From Chelonobacter oris (lineage in GTDB: Bacteria > Pseudomonadota > Gammaproteobacteria > Enterobacterales > Pasteurellaceae), in NCBI RefSeq assembly GCF_000772535.1, contig NZ_JSUM01000010.1, forward strand, positions 124,001-188,000: a stretch of 64,000 nt of DNA, given 5' to 3'. The position numbers and the translations under genes are program-made. Below the pieces are notes generated by a model that had not been told where the DNA came from, did no database searches, and was given only the letters and a program-made list of their open reading frames with translations. Shown here in pieces: positions 48,747 through 62,820 of the stretch (within the stretch, counting starts at the first letter, position 1; each line of letters starts with the position of its first letter).

Positions 48747-50072
48747 CTATTGCCCGAACCCTTTAAGGTTTGCTTTCTTCAGCGCAGATTCATATTGGGT
48801 CGACATCAAGTGACTTTGAACCTGTGCGATGAAATCCATAATTACTACTACAACGATTAGAAGTGAGGTTCCACCAAAGTAGAATTGTACATTCCAAGCT
48901 GAAGTCATAATATAAGGCACTAAACAAACAAACGTAATATATAATGCACCAATCAAGGTCAAACGAGTCATGATTTTGTCAATATAGCGAGATGTTTGTT
49001 CACCTGGTCTAATACCCGGGATAAAAGCACCGGATCTTTTCAGATTATCCGCAGTATCGCGTGGATTATATTGCATTGCAGTGTAAAAAAAGCTGAAGAA
49101 AATAATTGCTACCGCATAAAGAACCAGATAAATCGGTTCTCCCGGTGCCAATAACAATGATAAGTTCGACAGCCAATCCATATTAGTACCTTGTCCGAAC
49201 CACTGGGTTAAAGTAGCCGGAAACAAAATAATACTTGAAGCAAAAATAGCAGGAATAACACCGGCCATATTCACTTTCAATGGTAAATGTGAACTTTGTG
49301 CAGCTAACATATGCCGGCCTTGTTGGCGTTTCGCATAGTTAACCACTATTCTTCTTTGTCCTCTTTCTACAAAGATAACAAAATATGTTACTGCAAACAC
49401 AATAACGGCAATCAACAATAATACCAGCACATTCATCTGTCCTTGACGCGCCTGCTCAATGGTTTGACCAATCGCAGAAGGCAGTCCGGCAACGATACCT
49501 GCAAAGATGATTAAAGAAATACCGTTTCCGATTCCCCGTTCGGTAATTTGCTCGCCCAGCCACATAAGGAACATTGTTCCGGTAACAAGACTGACAACTG
49601 CAGTTACGTAAAAGCCCAAACCGAGATTTGGAACCAGTCCGGGAATCATACTTGGTAATCCGGTGGAAATGCCTATCGCCTGAATCGTAGCTAACACCAA
49701 TGTGGAATATCGAGTGTATTTACTAATTTTACGACGACCTGCTTCACCTTCTTTCTTCAATTCAGCCAATGCTGGGTGTACCGCAGTTAATAACTGGATA
49801 ATGATCGATGCCGATATATACGGCATAATCCCTAACGCAAAGACGGAGGCACGACTCAAGGCACCACCTGAGAACATGTTGAACATGTCGATGATAGTAC
49901 CTTGTTGTTGATTGATCAACTGAGCTAATACAGCGGCATCAATACCAGGAACCGGAATAAATGAGCCTATCCGAAAAACGATCAATGCTCCTAACAGAAA
50001 CAATAATCTTCTTTTAAGCTCACCTGTACCACCTTGGGTACTTTTTGCTTGATAACCTGGTTGTTTTGCCAT
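48747..50072 (-). CDS. secY: Protein translocase subunit SecY
   Basis: The channel-forming subunit of the SecYEG translocon; 441 residues with ten hydrophobic segments. [12 protein letters not shown] near residue 36 and the [15 protein letters not shown] segment near residue 410 are typical; the cytoplasmic loops are basic. It lies in the spc operon between rplO and rpmJ, the conserved place. Confidence 0.98.
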   Translation of the reverse strand: MAKQPGYQAKSTQGGTGELKRRLLFLLGALIVFRIGSFIPVPGIDAAVLAQLINQQQGTIIDMFNMFSGGALSRASVFALGIMPYISASIIIQLLTAVHPALAELKKEGEAGRRKISKYTRYSTLVLATIQAIGISTGLPSMIPGLVPNLGLGFYVTAVVSLVTGTMFLMWLGEQITERGIGNGISLIIFAGIVAGLPSAIGQTIEQARQGQMNVLVLLLIAVIVFAVTYFVIFVERGQRRIVVNYAKRQQGRHMLAAQSSHLPLKVNMAGVIPAIFASSIILFPATLTQWFGQGTNMDWLSNLSLLLAPGEPIYLVLYAVAIIFFSFFYTAMQYNPRDTADNLKRSGAFIPGIRPGEQTSRYIDKIMTRLTLIGALYITFVCLVPYIMTSAWNVQFYFGGTSLLIVVVVIMDFIAQVQSHLMSTQYESALKKANLKGFGQ

Positions 50073-50079
50073 TGACTAA

Positions 50080-50514
50080 TTATTCCTCAACTGAGCCGCC
50101 AGCAGCTTCGATTGCTGCTTTAGCACCTTTAGTTACACGTAAACCACGTACAACGACAGGACCTTTAACTTCACCGGCCAGAATAACTTTGGCAAATTGG
50201 ATGTTATTAGAAATAACATCTGCGGCTTTCAGTGACTCCAATGTTACTTCACCGTCAACCTTTGACAAGTCATTCAAACGGATTTCAGCTGAAACCAGTG
50301 CTTTTTGCGAAGTGAAACCGAATTTTGGCAAGCGGCGATACAAAGGCATTTGTCCGCCTTCAAAGCCACGACGAACACCACCACCGTTATTACGGGATTT
50401 CTGTCCTTTATGACCACGACCACTTGTTTTACCTAATCCGGAACCAATACCACGTCCAAGACGTTTAGCACTTTTTTTAGCTCCATCAGCCGGAGACAGA
50501 GTATTTAAACGCAT
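50080..50514 (-). CDS. rplO: 50S ribosomal protein L15
   Basis: A 144-residue protein of the large subunit. [37 protein letters not shown] (in parts) is the glycine- and lysine-rich start, and [21 protein letters not shown] follows. Located between rpmD and secY in the spc operon. Confidence 0.98.
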   Translation of the reverse strand: MRLNTLSPADGAKKSAKRLGRGIGSGLGKTSGRGHKGQKSRNNGGGVRRGFEGGQMPLYRRLPKFGFTSQKALVSAEIRLNDLSKVDGEVTLESLKAADVISNNIQFAKVILAGEVKGPVVVRGLRVTKGAKAAIEAAGGSVEE

Positions 50515-50518
50515 TCTC

Positions 50519-50698
50519 TTACTCCTCTACTTTAACCATGTATGAAACTTGGTTGATCATGCCACGAACAGCAGGCGTATCAATTAACTCTACTGTGTGG
50601 TTGATACGGCGAAGACCTAGGCCACGAAGCGTAGCTTTATGTTTCGGCAAACGACCGATTGAGCTACGTGTTTGTGTTACTTTAATAGTTTTTGCCAT
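50519..50698 (-). CDS. rpmD: 50S ribosomal protein L30
   Basis: A 59-residue protein starting [21 protein letters not shown] and ending SYMVKVEE, too short for usual ORF cut-offs. It lies between rpsE and rplO, 4 and 6 bases from them, the standard spc order. GGGGTAATGGATC precedes the ATG at 50698. Confidence 0.95.
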   Translation of the reverse strand: MAKTIKVTQTRSSIGRLPKHKATLRGLGLRRINHTVELIDTPAVRGMINQVSYMVKVEE

Positions 50699-50704
50699 GA
50701 TCCA

Positions 50705-51211
<507 letters not shown>

Positions 51212-51220
51212 TTACCTCTA

Positions 51221-51574
51221 TTAGAACTGTAGACCAGCTTCACGAGCAGCGTCGGCCAATGCTTGCACACGACCATGATATTTAAAACCGGAACGATCAA
51301 AGGCAACTTTTTCAACGCCTTTGGCTAATGCTCGTTCAGCAATGGCTTTACCCACTACAGCAGCAGCATCTTTATTACCGGTATATTTCACTTGCTCACT
51401 AATTACTTTTTCAACAGTTGAAGCAGCAGCAAGTACTTCTGAACCGTTAGGTGCAATAACTTGCGCATAAATGTGACGAGGAGTGCGGTGGATAACCAAA
51501 CGGGTTACTCCTTGCTCTCTCATCGCATGACGTGCGCGAGTTGCACGACGGATACGAGCCAATTTCTTATCCAT
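51221..51574 (-). CDS. rplR: 50S ribosomal protein L18
   Basis: A 117-residue protein that binds 5S rRNA with L5. [20 protein letters not shown] at the start and [19 protein letters not shown] near the end are conserved. It contains an uptake core (GAGTGCGGT variant near 51481). spc operon. Confidence 0.98.
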   Translation of the reverse strand: MDKKLARIRRATRARHAMREQGVTRLVIHRTPRHIYAQVIAPNGSEVLAAASTVEKVISEQVKYTGNKDAAAVVGKAIAERALAKGVEKVAFDRSGFKYHGRVQALADAAREAGLQF

Positions 51575-51586
51575 AGTGTTACCTTA

Positions 51587-52120
51587 TTATTTTTTCTTAG
51601 CCTCTTTAGTACGCACGACTTCATCGTCATAACGTACCCCTTTACCTTTGTAAGGCTCAGGACGGCGATAAGCACGAATATCTGCAGCGACTTGTCCGAT
51701 AAGCTGTTTGTCTGCACCGGTCAAAACAATTTCTGTTTGTGACGGACATTCAGCTTTGATACCAGTCGGCAATGCGTGCTCAACCGGATGAGAGAAACCT
51801 AAACTTAAAGCAATACTATTGCCTTTAATTTGAGCTCTGTAACCTACACCCACCAATCTTAACTTCTTAGTGAAGCCTTCAGTAACACCGATAACCATTG
51901 CGTTAACAAGTGCACGAGCCGTACCGGATTGTGCATTCGCACCTTTGCCGTCATTACGAGGAACAAAAGTCAGCGCACCATCTTCTTGTTTAACTTCAAC
52001 TTCATTATGAATGGTACGAGATAACTCGCCATTCTTACCTTTTACCGTTAATAGCTGGCCGTTAAGTTTTACCTCAACGCCGGCAGGAATATTAACGGGT
52101 GCTTTAGCAACACGAGACAT
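51587..52120 (-). CDS. rplF: 50S ribosomal protein L6
   Basis: A 177-residue protein near the sarcin-ricin loop. [21 protein letters not shown], the [14 protein letters not shown] [14 protein letters not shown] and the C-terminal [18 protein letters not shown] are conserved (in parts). spc operon. Confidence 0.98.
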   Translation of the reverse strand: MSRVAKAPVNIPAGVEVKLNGQLLTVKGKNGELSRTIHNEVEVKQEDGALTFVPRNDGKGANAQSGTARALVNAMVIGVTEGFTKKLRLVGVGYRAQIKGNSIALSLGFSHPVEHALPTGIKAECPSQTEIVLTGADKQLIGQVAADIRAYRRPEPYKGKGVRYDDEVVRTKEAKKK

Positions 52121-52135
52121 CTTCCTACCTCTCTA

Positions 52136-52528
52136 TTAAGCTACGTAACAGATGATCTCACCGCCCAAACCGGCTTTACGCGCGGCACGGTCAGTCATCA
52201 CACCTTTAGAAGTAGAAACCACAGCGATACCTAATCCACCCATTACACTTGGTAATTCGTCTTTGCGTTTATAGATACGCAGACCTGGACGACTGATACG
52301 CTGGATACTTTCTACAACAGGTTTACCCTGAAAATATTTTAAAGTAATTTCCAATTCAGGCTTAACACCTTCGGAAATTTTTACGTTTTCAACATAACCT
52401 TCTTCCGCAAGCACATTGGCAATAGCCACTTTCAGCTTGGAGGAAGGCATGTTGACCGCGATTTTGTTCGCAGCTTGACCGTTACGAATACGGGTCAACA
52501 TATCTGCGATTGGATCTTGCATGCTCAT
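52136..52528 (-). CDS. rpsH: 30S ribosomal protein S8
   Basis: A 130-residue central-domain protein. In E. coli S8 represses the spc operon by binding its mRNA near rplE; whether this holds here was not shown. [18 protein letters not shown] and the C-terminal [11 protein letters not shown] are typical. Confidence 0.98.
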   Translation of the reverse strand: MSMQDPIADMLTRIRNGQAANKIAVNMPSSKLKVAIANVLAEEGYVENVKISEGVKPELEITLKYFQGKPVVESIQRISRPGLRIYKRKDELPSVMGGLGIAVVSTSKGVMTDRAARKAGLGGEIICYVA

Positions 52529-52567
52529 GTGTCTTTACTCCCATGATTCCAAATTAAAGTGGTTAAA

Positions 52568-52873
52568 TTACCAGCTTGCTTTCTTAAGACCCGGAATCTC
52601 ACCACGCATGGCAGCTTCGCGAACCTTAATACGGCTCAAACCGAACTTACGCAACACACCGTGCGGACGACCGGTTTGACGGCAACGATTACGTTGACGA
52701 GACGGGCTGGAGTCGCGTGGTAAAGATTGTAACTTTAACACAGCATTCCAACGATCTTCGTCAGAGGCATTCACGTCTGAAATAATTTTTTTCAACTCAA
52801 TACGTTGAGCATAGAATTTTTCAGCCAGTTTTGCGCGTTTCAAATCGCGCATCTTCATTGATGTTTTAGCCAT
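52568..52873 (-). CDS. rpsN: 30S ribosomal protein S14
   Basis: A 101-residue protein of the longer, zinc-free type: [20 protein letters not shown] at the start and [21 protein letters not shown] near the end (in parts). Only one such cysteine is left in the former zinc region, so no zinc ribbon is expected. spc operon. Confidence 0.98.
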   Translation of the reverse strand: MAKTSMKMRDLKRAKLAEKFYAQRIELKKIISDVNASDEDRWNAVLKLQSLPRDSSPSRQRNRCRQTGRPHGVLRKFGLSRIKVREAAMRGEIPGLKKASW

Positions 52874-52885
52874 TTGTAACCTGCC

Positions 52886-53440
<555 letters not shown>

Positions 53441-53764
53441 TTATTTAATTGTTTCACCAGTAGATTTAAAGAAACGGACTTTTTTGCCGTCTTCAAACCG
53501 GAAGCCTACGCGGTCAGCTTTATTAGTTGACGGATTATAGATTGCTACGTTAGAAACGTCGATTGCCGCTTCTTTTTTTACAATGCCACCGGCTTTACCT
53601 AAAGCCGGAACCGGTTTCTCATGTTTGGAAACCATGTTTAAACCTTCAACGATAACTTTACCGTTAGACAGTACTTTTGTTACTTTACCACGCTTACCTT
53701 TGCCCTTTTCAGCACTTCCGGTTAACATGATTACTTCATCGTTTTGACGGATTTTTGCAGCCAT
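53441..53764 (-). CDS. rplX: 50S ribosomal protein L24
   Basis: A 107-residue assembly-initiating protein of the large subunit with KOW motif: [23 protein letters not shown] (in parts). A few residues longer than the E. coli protein. spc operon after rplN. Confidence 0.97.
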   Translation of the reverse strand: MAAKIRQNDEVIMLTGSAEKGKGKRGKVTKVLSNGKVIVEGLNMVSKHEKPVPALGKAGGIVKKEAAIDVSNVAIYNPSTNKADRVGFRFEDGKKVRFFKSTGETIK

Positions 53765-53774
53765 GACACTCTCC

Positions 53775-54218
<444 letters not shown>

Positions 54219-54244
54219 TCACCACTTTCGACAAATGGGTACAA

Positions 54245-54273
54245 AAAAGTAAACGGATAATCCGTTTACTTTT
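54245..54273 (-). terminator. S10 operon terminator
   Basis: AAAAGTAAACGGA-TAA-TCCGTTTACTTTT forms a 13-bp perfect stem with a 3-base loop, followed by TTG on the minus strand and lying 33 bases after rpsQ. It separates the S10 and spc operons. Confidence 0.92.
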
Positions 54274-54305
54274 ATTCATTTAGAAAAATATTGTAAATCA
54301 AATAA

Positions 54306-54560
54306 TTAAATTACAGATTTTTCTACTACACGAACCAAAGTCCATGATTTAGTTTTAGAAATAGGACGACATTCGCGAATTTCCACTAAATCACCGACAT
54401 TCGCCTCATTGGTCTCGTCATGTACGTGTAACTTGGTTGTACGACGGATAAACTTCCCGTAAAGCGGATGTTTAACCATACGTTCGATAGCGATTGTGAA
54501 CGATTTGTCCATTTTATCGCTGATAACACGACCTTGTACTGTACGAATCTTATCAGTCAT
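54306..54560 (-). CDS. rpsQ: 30S ribosomal protein S17
   Basis: An 84-residue primary binder of 16S r[25 protein letters not shown] and the [19 protein letters not shown] end (in parts) are typical. Last gene of the S10 operon; it overlaps rpmC by one base. Confidence 0.98.
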   Translation of the reverse strand: MTDKIRTVQGRVISDKMDKSFTIAIERMVKHPLYGKFIRRTTKLHVHDETNEANVGDLVEIRECRPISKTKSWTLVRVVEKSVI

Positions 54561-54750
54561 TACTCACCCGCCTTTTCGGTTAGAACAGTTTTAATTTGTG
54601 CAATATTACGACGCACTTGTTTCAACTGATGGGTTTGTTGAAGCTGACCGGTGGCTGCTTGCATACGCAACTTGAATTGCTCACCTAACAAGTTAACCAA
54701 TTCAGCATTCAGCTCTTCAACACTTTTTGTACGTAGTTCTTGAGCTTTCA

Positions 54751-54751
<1 letters not shown>
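54560..54751 (-). CDS. rpmC: 50S ribosomal protein L29
   Basis: A 63-residue helical protein near the exit tunnel, with [19 protein letters not shown] and [12 protein letters not shown]. It overlaps rplP and rpsQ by one base each (TAATG-type junctions). Confidence 0.98.
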
Positions 54752-55161
<410 letters not shown>

Positions 55162-55174
55162 TTATTCAATCTCC

Positions 55175-55876
55175 TTACTTACGACCTTTGCGCGCTTTTT
55201 TAGGCTGCGCTTCAGGTTGTTGTTCCGATTGCATAACTGCAGCCATTCCACCAAGAATCTCACCTTTGAAAATCCATACTTTAACGCCGATAACGCCGTA
55301 TGTAGTATGAGCTTCCGCAGTGTTATAATCGATGTCTGCACGTAATGTATGCAAAGGTACGCGACCTTCACGATACCATTCGGAACGTGCAATCTCTGCA
55401 CCACCCAAACGGCCGCTTACTTCAACTTTGATTCCTTGCGCACCTAAACGCATTGCGTTTTGTACAGCACGTTTCATAGCGCGACGGAACATAACACGAC
55501 GCTCTAATTGTGAAGCGATGCTTTCTGCGACCAATCTCGCATCCAGTTCAGGCTTTTTAACTTCAGTGATATTGATTTGCGCAGGAACACCAGTGATTTC
55601 CGCCAGTTTATTACGCAATTTTTCAACATCTTCGCCTTTTTTACCAATTACGATTCCCGGACGAGCAGTGTGAATCGTCACACGAATGCTCTTCGCCGGA
55701 CGCTCGATATCGATACGGGCAACAGAAGCGTTGGCTAATTCTTTATTCAAGAATTTACGTACTTTGAAATCGCCTTCCAAGTTATCAGCGAAATCTTGTG
55801 TATTCGCAAACCAGGTTGAACTCCAAGGTTTAACAATACCAAGGCGAATACCATTAGGATGTACTTTTTGACCCAT
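55175..55876 (-). CDS. rpsC: 30S ribosomal protein S3
   Basis: A 233-residue head protein with helicase-like mRNA entry role. The ATG at 55876 ([14 protein letters not shown]) gives the E. coli length; nine extra upstream codons are not used. The KH domain [18 protein letters not shown] (in part) is clear. S10 operon. Confidence 0.98.
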   Translation of the reverse strand: MGQKVHPNGIRLGIVKPWSSTWFANTQDFADNLEGDFKVRKFLNKELANASVARIDIERPAKSIRVTIHTARPGIVIGKKGEDVEKLRNKLAEITGVPAQINITEVKKPELDARLVAESIASQLERRVMFRRAMKRAVQNAMRLGAQGIKVEVSGRLGGAEIARSEWYREGRVPLHTLRADIDYNTAEAHTTYGVIGVKVWIFKGEILGGMAAVMQSEQQPEAQPKKARKGRK

Positions 55877-55886
55877 TGCTATTCTC

Positions 55887-56222
<336 letters not shown>

Positions 56223-56234
56223 TTACTTCCTTCC

Positions 56235-56510
<276 letters not shown>

Positions 56511-56532
56511 TTATCCTCTTTTTATATTAAAA

Positions 56533-57354
56533 TTATTTACCACGGCGACGTACGATATATTTATCGGTACGTTTATTGTGGCGAGTTTTCTTACCTTTGG
56601 TCTGAACGCCCCATGGCGTTACAGGGTGTTTACCAAAGTTACGACCTTCACCACCACCATGAGGGTGATCTACCGGGTTCATCGCAGTACCGCGAACAGT
56701 AGGACGAACACCACGCCAACGGCTGGCACCGGCTTTACCCAGTACGCGCAGCATGTGTTCGGAATTACCGACTTCACCGATAGTTGCCTGACATTCAGAT
56801 AACACTTTGCGCATTTCGCCTGAACGAAGACGCAGAGTTACATAGTTACCTTCACGAGCAATGATTTGTACATACGCACCGGCAGAACGTGCAATTTGAC
56901 CGCCCTTGCCTGGTTTTAATTCTACGTTATGCACAGTTGTACCAACCGGAATATTACGCATCGGTAACGCGTTACCGACTTTAATAGGCGCTTGCGTACC
57001 CGCTTGGATTTGATCGCCTGCCGACAAACCTTTCGGTGCCAAGATATAACGACGTTCACCGTCTTTATACAGCACTAACGCAATATTTGCGGAACGATTC
57101 GGATCATATTCCAGACGTTCAACAACCGCCGGCACATCTAACTTATTACGTTTAAAGTCAATGATACGGTAATGTTGTTTGTGACCACCACCGATATGAC
57201 GGGTAGTGATACGTCCGAAGTTGTTACGTCCGCCGGTTTTAGATTTGGTATCCAAAAGCGGAGCGTACGGTTTACCCTTGTGTAGTTCAGGGTTAACGAT
57301 TTTAACTACATGACGACGACCAGCGGAGGTCGGCTTACATTTAACGATAGCCAT
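56533..57354 (-). CDS. rplB: 50S ribosomal protein L2
   Basis: A 273-residue primary 23S-binding protein needed for peptidyl transfer. The C-terminal [23 protein letters not shown] (in parts), with the important histidine, is intact. S10 operon. Confidence 0.98.
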   Translation of the reverse strand: MAIVKCKPTSAGRRHVVKIVNPELHKGKPYAPLLDTKSKTGGRNNFGRITTRHIGGGHKQHYRIIDFKRNKLDVPAVVERLEYDPNRSANIALVLYKDGERRYILAPKGLSAGDQIQAGTQAPIKVGNALPMRNIPVGTTVHNVELKPGKGGQIARSAGAYVQIIAREGNYVTLRLRSGEMRKVLSECQATIGEVGNSEHMLRVLGKAGASRWRGVRPTVRGTAMNPVDHPHGGGEGRNFGKHPVTPWGVQTKGKKTRHNKRTDKYIVRRRGK

Positions 57355-57372
57355 TATTTTCTACTCCTCTGA

Positions 57373-57675
57373 TTATTCGGCACTGTCCAAAAAGTCCAGT
57401 TCCTGGCCTTCTTGCAGTGTTACATATGCTTTTTTCCAGTCGCTGCGGCGGCCTGTTCTTGCGCCATGACGTTTGGTTTTACCCTTAACGACGACGGTAC
57501 GTACAGAATCCACTTTCACTTCAAACAGTTTTTCAACAGCTGCGGCGATTTCAACTTTGTTGGCTTCTTTCGCTACTTTGAAAACAATCGTGTTTGACTG
57601 TTCGGCATTATTAGTCGCTTTTTCAGAGACATGAGGTGCTTTGAGCACTTTCAGCAAACGTTCTTCCAGAATCAT
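57373..57675 (-). CDS. rplW: 50S ribosomal protein L23
   Basis: A 100-residue tunnel-exit protein that docks trigger factor and [23 protein letters not shown] and [22 protein letters not shown] (in parts) are conserved. It overlaps rplD by 4 bases. Confidence 0.98.
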   Translation of the reverse strand: MILEERLLKVLKAPHVSEKATNNAEQSNTIVFKVAKEANKVEIAAAVEKLFEVKVDSVRTVVVKGKTKRHGARTGRRSDWKKAYVTLQEGQELDFLDSAE

Positions 57676-58277
57676 GCCAACATCTCCTCAATTTGCTTAA
57701 CAGCGTCAGCAGTAATAACCACTTTTTCAAAAGCAATCAGACTGACCGGATCAATCGCCTGAACATCACGCACATCTACTTTGTAAAGGTTACGTGCCGC
57801 CAAGAACAGATTTTCATCCAAAGCCGCTGTAATGATCAGCACATCATCAAGTGCCATTTCCTTTAATTTTTGAACCAAAACTTTTGTTTTCGGGGCGGCA
57901 ACCTCGAATTTTTCCACCACAACCAGACGGTCTTGACGAACCAATTCGGAAAGAATGCTCTTAATTGCACCACGATACATTTTTTTGTTCACTTTTTGGC
58001 TGTGATCTTGTGGCTTAGCCGCAAATGTCACACCACCTGAACGCCAAATCGGGCTTTTTACGTTACCGGAACGCGCACGACCGGTACCTTTTTGACGCCA
58101 TGGTTTTTTGCCTGAACCTGCTACTTCCGCACGAGTTTTTTGAGCACGAGTACCTTGGCGAGCACCTGCTGCATAAGCAACAACAACTTGGTGTACCAAC
58201 GCTTCGTTAAACTCACGTCCGAAGGTAGTTTCAGAAACAGTCAATGCACTTTGTGCATCTTTAGTTACTAATTCCAT
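57672..58277 (-). CDS. rplD: 50S ribosomal protein L4
   Basis: A 201-residue tunnel protein that in E. coli also represses the S10 operon by acting on its leader. [20 protein letters not shown] and the [25 protein letters not shown] loop (in parts) are intact. S10 operon between rplC and rplW. Confidence 0.98.
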   Translation of the reverse strand: MELVTKDAQSALTVSETTFGREFNEALVHQVVVAYAAGARQGTRAQKTRAEVAGSGKKPWRQKGTGRARSGNVKSPIWRSGGVTFAAKPQDHSQKVNKKMYRGAIKSILSELVRQDRLVVVEKFEVAAPKTKVLVQKLKEMALDDVLIITAALDENLFLAARNLYKVDVRDVQAIDPVSLIAFEKVVITADAVKQIEEMLA

Positions 58278-58292
58278 TCCTATCTCCTAGAC

Positions 58293-58925
58293 TTATGCTT
58301 TAGCTTTAACAGCTGGTTTAACAATTAAATCGCTACCGGTTGCACCAGGAACGGCGCCTTTTACCAATAACAATTTACGTTCAGCATCAACACGAACTAC
58401 TTCAAGGGATTGAACGGTTACGCGTTCGGCCCCCAAATGTCCTGCCATTTTTTTACCTTTGAATACACGGCCCGGAGTTTGGTTTTGACCAATAGAACCG
58501 GGAACACGGTGAGACAAAGAGTTACCATGTGTAGCATCTTGGGTACGGAAGTTCCAGCGTTTTACCGTACCGGCAAAACCTTTACCTTTAGATGTACCTG
58601 TTACGTCTACTTTTTGAACGTCTGCGAAGACATCAACATTAATTTCCTGACCCAACGTGAATTCTTCACCGTTGGTACGGAATTCCCATAAACCGCGACC
58701 AGCTTCAACACCTGCTTTAACGAAATGACCTGCTTCTGGCTTAGTTACACGACTTGCTTTTTTAGCGCCGGTAGTAACCTGAATTGCAGAATAGCCATCT
58801 GTTTCAAGAGTTTTCACTTGAGTCACACGGTTGGCTTCGATTTCGATTACGGTAACTGGAATAGAAACGCCTGCTTCAGTGAAGACGCGAGTCATACCAA
58901 CTTTACGACCGATTAAACCAATCAT
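58293..58925 (-). CDS. rplC: 50S ribosomal protein L3
   Basis: A 210-residue primary binder near the peptidyl-transferase centre. [19 protein letters not shown] at the start and the [22 protein letters not shown] loop (in part) with the methylatable Gln are conserved. S10 operon after rpsJ. Confidence 0.98.
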   Translation of the reverse strand: MIGLIGRKVGMTRVFTEAGVSIPVTVIEIEANRVTQVKTLETDGYSAIQVTTGAKKASRVTKPEAGHFVKAGVEAGRGLWEFRTNGEEFTLGQEINVDVFADVQKVDVTGTSKGKGFAGTVKRWNFRTQDATHGNSLSHRVPGSIGQNQTPGRVFKGKKMAGHLGAERVTVQSLEVVRVDAERKLLLVKGAVPGATGSDLIVKPAVKAKA

Positions 58926-58941
58926 TGTAATAACCTCTTAA

Positions 58942-59440
<499 letters not shown>

Positions 59441-59446
59441 CCGCAG

Positions 59447-59475
59447 ATTCTATAGAATCATCACACAGATTGCAA
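59447..59475 (-). promoter_or_regulatory. S10 operon promoter
   Basis: On the minus strand TTGCAA, a 17-base spacer and TAGAAT, a good sigma-70 promoter. It uses the same -35 (TTGCAA) as the alpha operon promoter at 48588-48593. Between this and speF (59476-59703) no protein gene is evident apart from a possible leader peptide. Confidence 0.8.
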
Positions 59476-59512
59476 GCGGTTTTTCAAAAATAGCCCGACA
59501 ATTTGCCTTGCC

Positions 59513-59593
59513 GTGAGGCATACCGCACTTTCCTGCGTCATTATGCCTTGCGCCGTCAATTTCTGCGGTTATCTCCTTTCCCTCGCTCGCTAA
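59513..59593 (+). other. Possible leader peptide upstream of speF
   Basis: A short frame begins at GTG 59513 or ATG 59543 and ends in LLSLAR followed by TAA at 59591, 110 bases before speF. In E. coli speF is controlled by a leader peptide (SpeFL) that also ends in an AR-stop. The body here is not clearly alike. A hairpin ACAAGA-N9-TCTTGT (59642-59662) lies between this frame and speF. No strong ribosome site precedes the frame, so this is tentative. Confidence 0.25.
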
Positions 59594-59703
59594 ATTTGTT
59601 ATCGTTTGCGCGAGCCGAAACCGCTCTTTTGCACCCGCAAAACAAGACCGGAAAGATCTTGTCTTTCCCCTGAATTCACTCGTCTGCCGATAGGAAAACG
59701 CCG

Positions 59704-61851
59704 ATGAAAATTGCCGCCAGCCAAGGGACCGAATTTGCCTTTTTGTCTGACTATAAAATCATGGACATTGATATGACCGATTTCACCAATGTCTGTGCCG
59801 TGGTTACCACCATTAAAGATTTACCCGAAGTTTGGGAAGAGTTGGAGCGATTAGGCTTTGCCATTCCGATTTTTGCGGCGATTGAATACGGCGAAACCGT
59901 GCCGGACGAATGGCTGACCGAACTCTACGGCGTGATCGAACTGGCCGAAGATCAAAAATATTATAACGGCCAGTTAATCAATGCTGCGGCGGCAGACTAT
60001 ATCGATACCCTTGATCCGCCCTTTTTTCAGGCGCTGAAAGAATATACCGACTACGGCAACGCCGCATTCGACTGCCCGGGACACCAGGGCGGGCAATTTT
60101 TTCGTAAACACCCGTCAGGACGCCGCTTCTATTTATATTTCGGCGAAACCTTGTTTCGAGCCGATTCCTGTAATGCCGATGTGCGTTTGGGCGACCTATT
60201 GATTCACGAAGGCCCCGCCTTTCAGGCACAAGCCCACGCCGCCCGTGTTTTTAATGCCGACAAAACCTATTTTGTGCTGAACGGCACGTCGTCCGCCAAT
60301 AAAGTGGCTATCGGCGCACTGGTGACTAAAGGCGATCTGGTGTTGTTCGATCGCAATAACCATAAATCGGTGCATCAGGGCGCATTGACCATCAGCGGCG
60401 CCACGCCGGTGTATATGGAAACCACCCGCAACGCCTACGGCTTTATCGGCGGCATTCCGTCGCACTGTTTCGAGGAAGATGACATCCGCGCCCAAATCGC
60501 CAAAACAGCGCCGCAACGAGCCAATGACAAACGCCCGTTCCGCCTTGCCGTAATTCAATTGGGCACATATGACGGAACCATTTATAACGCCCGTCAAGTA
60601 GTCGATCGTATCGGGCATTTGTGTGACTACATTTTGTTTGACTCGGCCTGGGTCGGCTATGAACAATTTATTCCGATGATGCGCGACTGCTCGCCGTTAT
60701 TATTGGAACTGAACGAAAATGATCCGGGCATTCTGGTGACCCAATCCGTACACAAACAACAGGCCGGCTTCTCGCAAGCTTCACAGATCCATAAAAAGGA
60801 TAATCATATTCGCTTGCAAGCGCGGTATTGCAACCATAAGCGTTTTAATAACGCATTCATGATGCACGCCTCTACCAGCCCGTTCTATCCGCTGTTTGCC
60901 TCACTTGATGTAAATGCCAAAATGCACGCCGGCAAAGCCGGTAAACGCATGTGGCAGGAGTGCGTGCTGAGCAGTGTCGAAGTGCGGAAAATGTTGCTGA
61001 AAACCTGTAAACTGATTCGCCCGTTCGTGCCGCCGATGGTGGACGGAAAATCGTGGGAAAACCATAAATCGGAAGACATTGCCGACAATATCCGCTTCTT
61101 CCAGTTTGCCAAAGATGCCCGCTGGCACGATTTCGACGGTTATGCCGAAGAGCAATATTTTATCGACCCGTGCAAACTGTTGCTGACCACGCCGGGAATC
61201 AATATGGAAACCGGCGAATATGAAGAATTCGGCATTCCGGCCACTATTTTGGCGCATTTCCTGCGTGAACGTTCGGTGATTCCGGAAAAAGCCGATCTCA
61301 ACTCGATTCTGTTCCTGCTGACGCCGGCGGAAACGATGGCGAAATTCCAACATTTGGTTGCCAATATTGCCCGCTTTGAAGAACATATTCAGGACAACAC
61401 CCCGGTCATCGAAATGCTGCCGACCTTGGCAAAAGCCTACCCGCAATACGGCAAAATGCGCATTAAGGAACTGTGCCAAAAACTGCACGATTTTTACGCC
61501 AAACACCGCCTGAATGAATTGCAACAATATATGTTCCTGCGTGATGCCTGGCCGAAAATGGATATCACACCGGACGAATGCCACAATGCCTTTATCCGTA
61601 ATCAAGTCGAGCTGGTACCGTTATCTGAAATTCGCGGTCGTACTGCCGCCGAAGGCGCCTTACCTTACCCGCCCGGGGTATTGTGTATCGTACCGGGTGA
61701 AATCTGGGACGGCGCCGTGCTGGAATACTTCCTCGCACTGGAACAAGGCATTAATGAATTGCCGGGCTTTGAACCGGAAATTCAAGGAGTTTATCTGGAA
61801 GCGGACGAATTCGGTCGTAAACACGCTTCGGCCTATGTACTGAAGCAATAA
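59704..61851 (+). CDS. speF: Ornithine decarboxylase SpeF
   Basis: A PLP enzyme that decarboxylates ornithine to putrescine, giving polyamine supply and acid resistance. The 715-residue protein has an N-terminal wing domain (to about 105), the PLP-binding core with Lys351 in SVHKQQAGF, and upstream DSAWVGYEQF. Length fits SpeF/SpeC. The ornithine-putrescine antiporter potE, which often follows speF, is absent. The polyamine-binding potD is present elsewhere in the window. Confidence 0.94.
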   Translation: MKIAASQGTEFAFLSDYKIMDIDMTDFTNVCAVVTTIKDLPEVWEELERLGFAIPIFAAIEYGETVPDEWLTELYGVIELAEDQKYYNGQLINAAAADYIDTLDPPFFQALKEYTDYGNAAFDCPGHQGGQFFRKHPSGRRFYLYFGETLFRADSCNADVRLGDLLIHEGPAFQAQAHAARVFNADKTYFVLNGTSSANKVAIGALVTKGDLVLFDRNNHKSVHQGALTISGATPVYMETTRNAYGFIGGIPSHCFEEDDIRAQIAKTAPQRANDKRPFRLAVIQLGTYDGTIYNARQVVDRIGHLCDYILFDSAWVGYEQFIPMMRDCSPLLLELNENDPGILVTQSVHKQQAGFSQASQIHKKDNHIRLQARYCNHKRFNNAFMMHASTSPFYPLFASLDVNAKMHAGKAGKRMWQECVLSSVEVRKMLLKTCKLIRPFVPPMVDGKSWENHKSEDIADNIRFFQFAKDARWHDFDGYAEEQYFIDPCKLLLTTPGINMETGEYEEFGIPATILAHFLRERSVIPEKADLNSILFLLTPAETMAKFQHLVANIARFEEHIQDNTPVIEMLPTLAKAYPQYGKMRIKELCQKLHDFYAKHRLNELQQYMFLRDAWPKMDITPDECHNAFIRNQVELVPLSEIRGRTAAEGALPYPPGVLCIVPGEIWDGAVLEYFLALEQGINELPGFEPEIQGVYLEADEFGRKHASAYVLKQ

Positions 61852-61929
61852 TTCCGCAATTTAGAGACAGCGGCTTCAACAAGGCGGAATCGAAATCCAA
61901 GCCCAAAGCCGAATGGTTCAACAACAGTT

Positions 61930-61953
61930 AAGTGCGGTTTATAAACCGCACTT
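61930..61953. terminator. Palindromic uptake pair between speF and grxB
   Basis: AAGTGCGGTTTATAAACCGCACTT, a perfect 24-base palindrome of two uptake cores sharing TATA. It lies between the convergent speF and grxB genes and can end both transcripts. Confidence 0.75.
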
Positions 61954-61959
61954 GTCCCG

Positions 61960-62607
61960 TTAAATTGCCATATGACGTAACAATTCCACCTTACTCTGCC
62001 GCGACATATTTTCAACATACGCATTGATTTTTGGCGGCAACACCAGATCTTTGACAATCGTCAACGAACGCAATATCGGAAACAGATGAATGTCATCTTC
62101 CGACAGCATGCCGTTGACCGCACTTTCACTGACTATCAATTGCTCCAGTTGCGCCAAGTGCGGTTGTAGTTTTTCCAGATAAAGCGGGGTTTCCTTAATT
62201 AATTGATCCGGATCGCCAACCCAATCGCTCATCCGCTTCACATAACGCGCTCGGGCAGAATCCGTGACAATCTCTGCAAACGGCGCTTTAGTAAATCGTG
62301 GGATAAACAACGCCGCCGTCATGTCTTTGGTCGCACTCAGCCACTCGCCGACGGTCGGATTGTGCCGATTGCTCAAGTGCGGTTTGCCGTCCAATCGATC
62401 GACATAATGCACAATCTCCATACTTTCCGGCATAAAGCTGCCGTCATCTTTTTGCAAAATCGGCACGACCTTACGCCCGACCATCTCGGTTGGTGTCTCA
62501 ATATCGTCTTCCGCCAGCACTTCCTGCGTCACCGGCACGCCTTTCAGCCCGAAAATCATCGCAGCTTTCACACAAAACGGACAATGCTGATAAATGAACA
62601 GTTTCAT
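61960..62607 (-). CDS. grxB: Glutaredoxin 2
   Basis: A 215-residue dithiol glutaredoxin with GST-like fold. The active site CPFC is at residues 9-12 in IYQHCPFCVKA, followed by a thioredoxin-like part and a helical domain. VVPILQKDDGSFMPESMEIVHYVD (in parts) is the glutathione site. Convergent with speF and divergent from lepA. Contains several uptake cores. Confidence 0.93.
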   Translation of the reverse strand: MKLFIYQHCPFCVKAAMIFGLKGVPVTQEVLAEDDIETPTEMVGRKVVPILQKDDGSFMPESMEIVHYVDRLDGKPHLSNRHNPTVGEWLSATKDMTAALFIPRFTKAPFAEIVTDSARARYVKRMSDWVGDPDQLIKETPLYLEKLQPHLAQLEQLIVSESAVNGMLSEDDIHLFPILRSLTIVKDLVLPPKINAYVENMSRQSKVELLRHMAI

Positions 62608-62820
62608 CGAGTTCTCCTTTTGTTTACGGGGGTTAAATCACTTACCGCTTCTATCTTAAAAGATCTGCCAACCAAAGCATAATTTTTCATCACGGCTAAA
62701 CCGATCTTTTTTCCGTCCCGCTTTCAAATCTTACCGTCTCTATAGCACCCAAGCCAATATTCAGGTACAATCCGCCAATTAACTTATCCGTAAAAATTGC
62801 AACAGAGAATGCCTTTTAGA

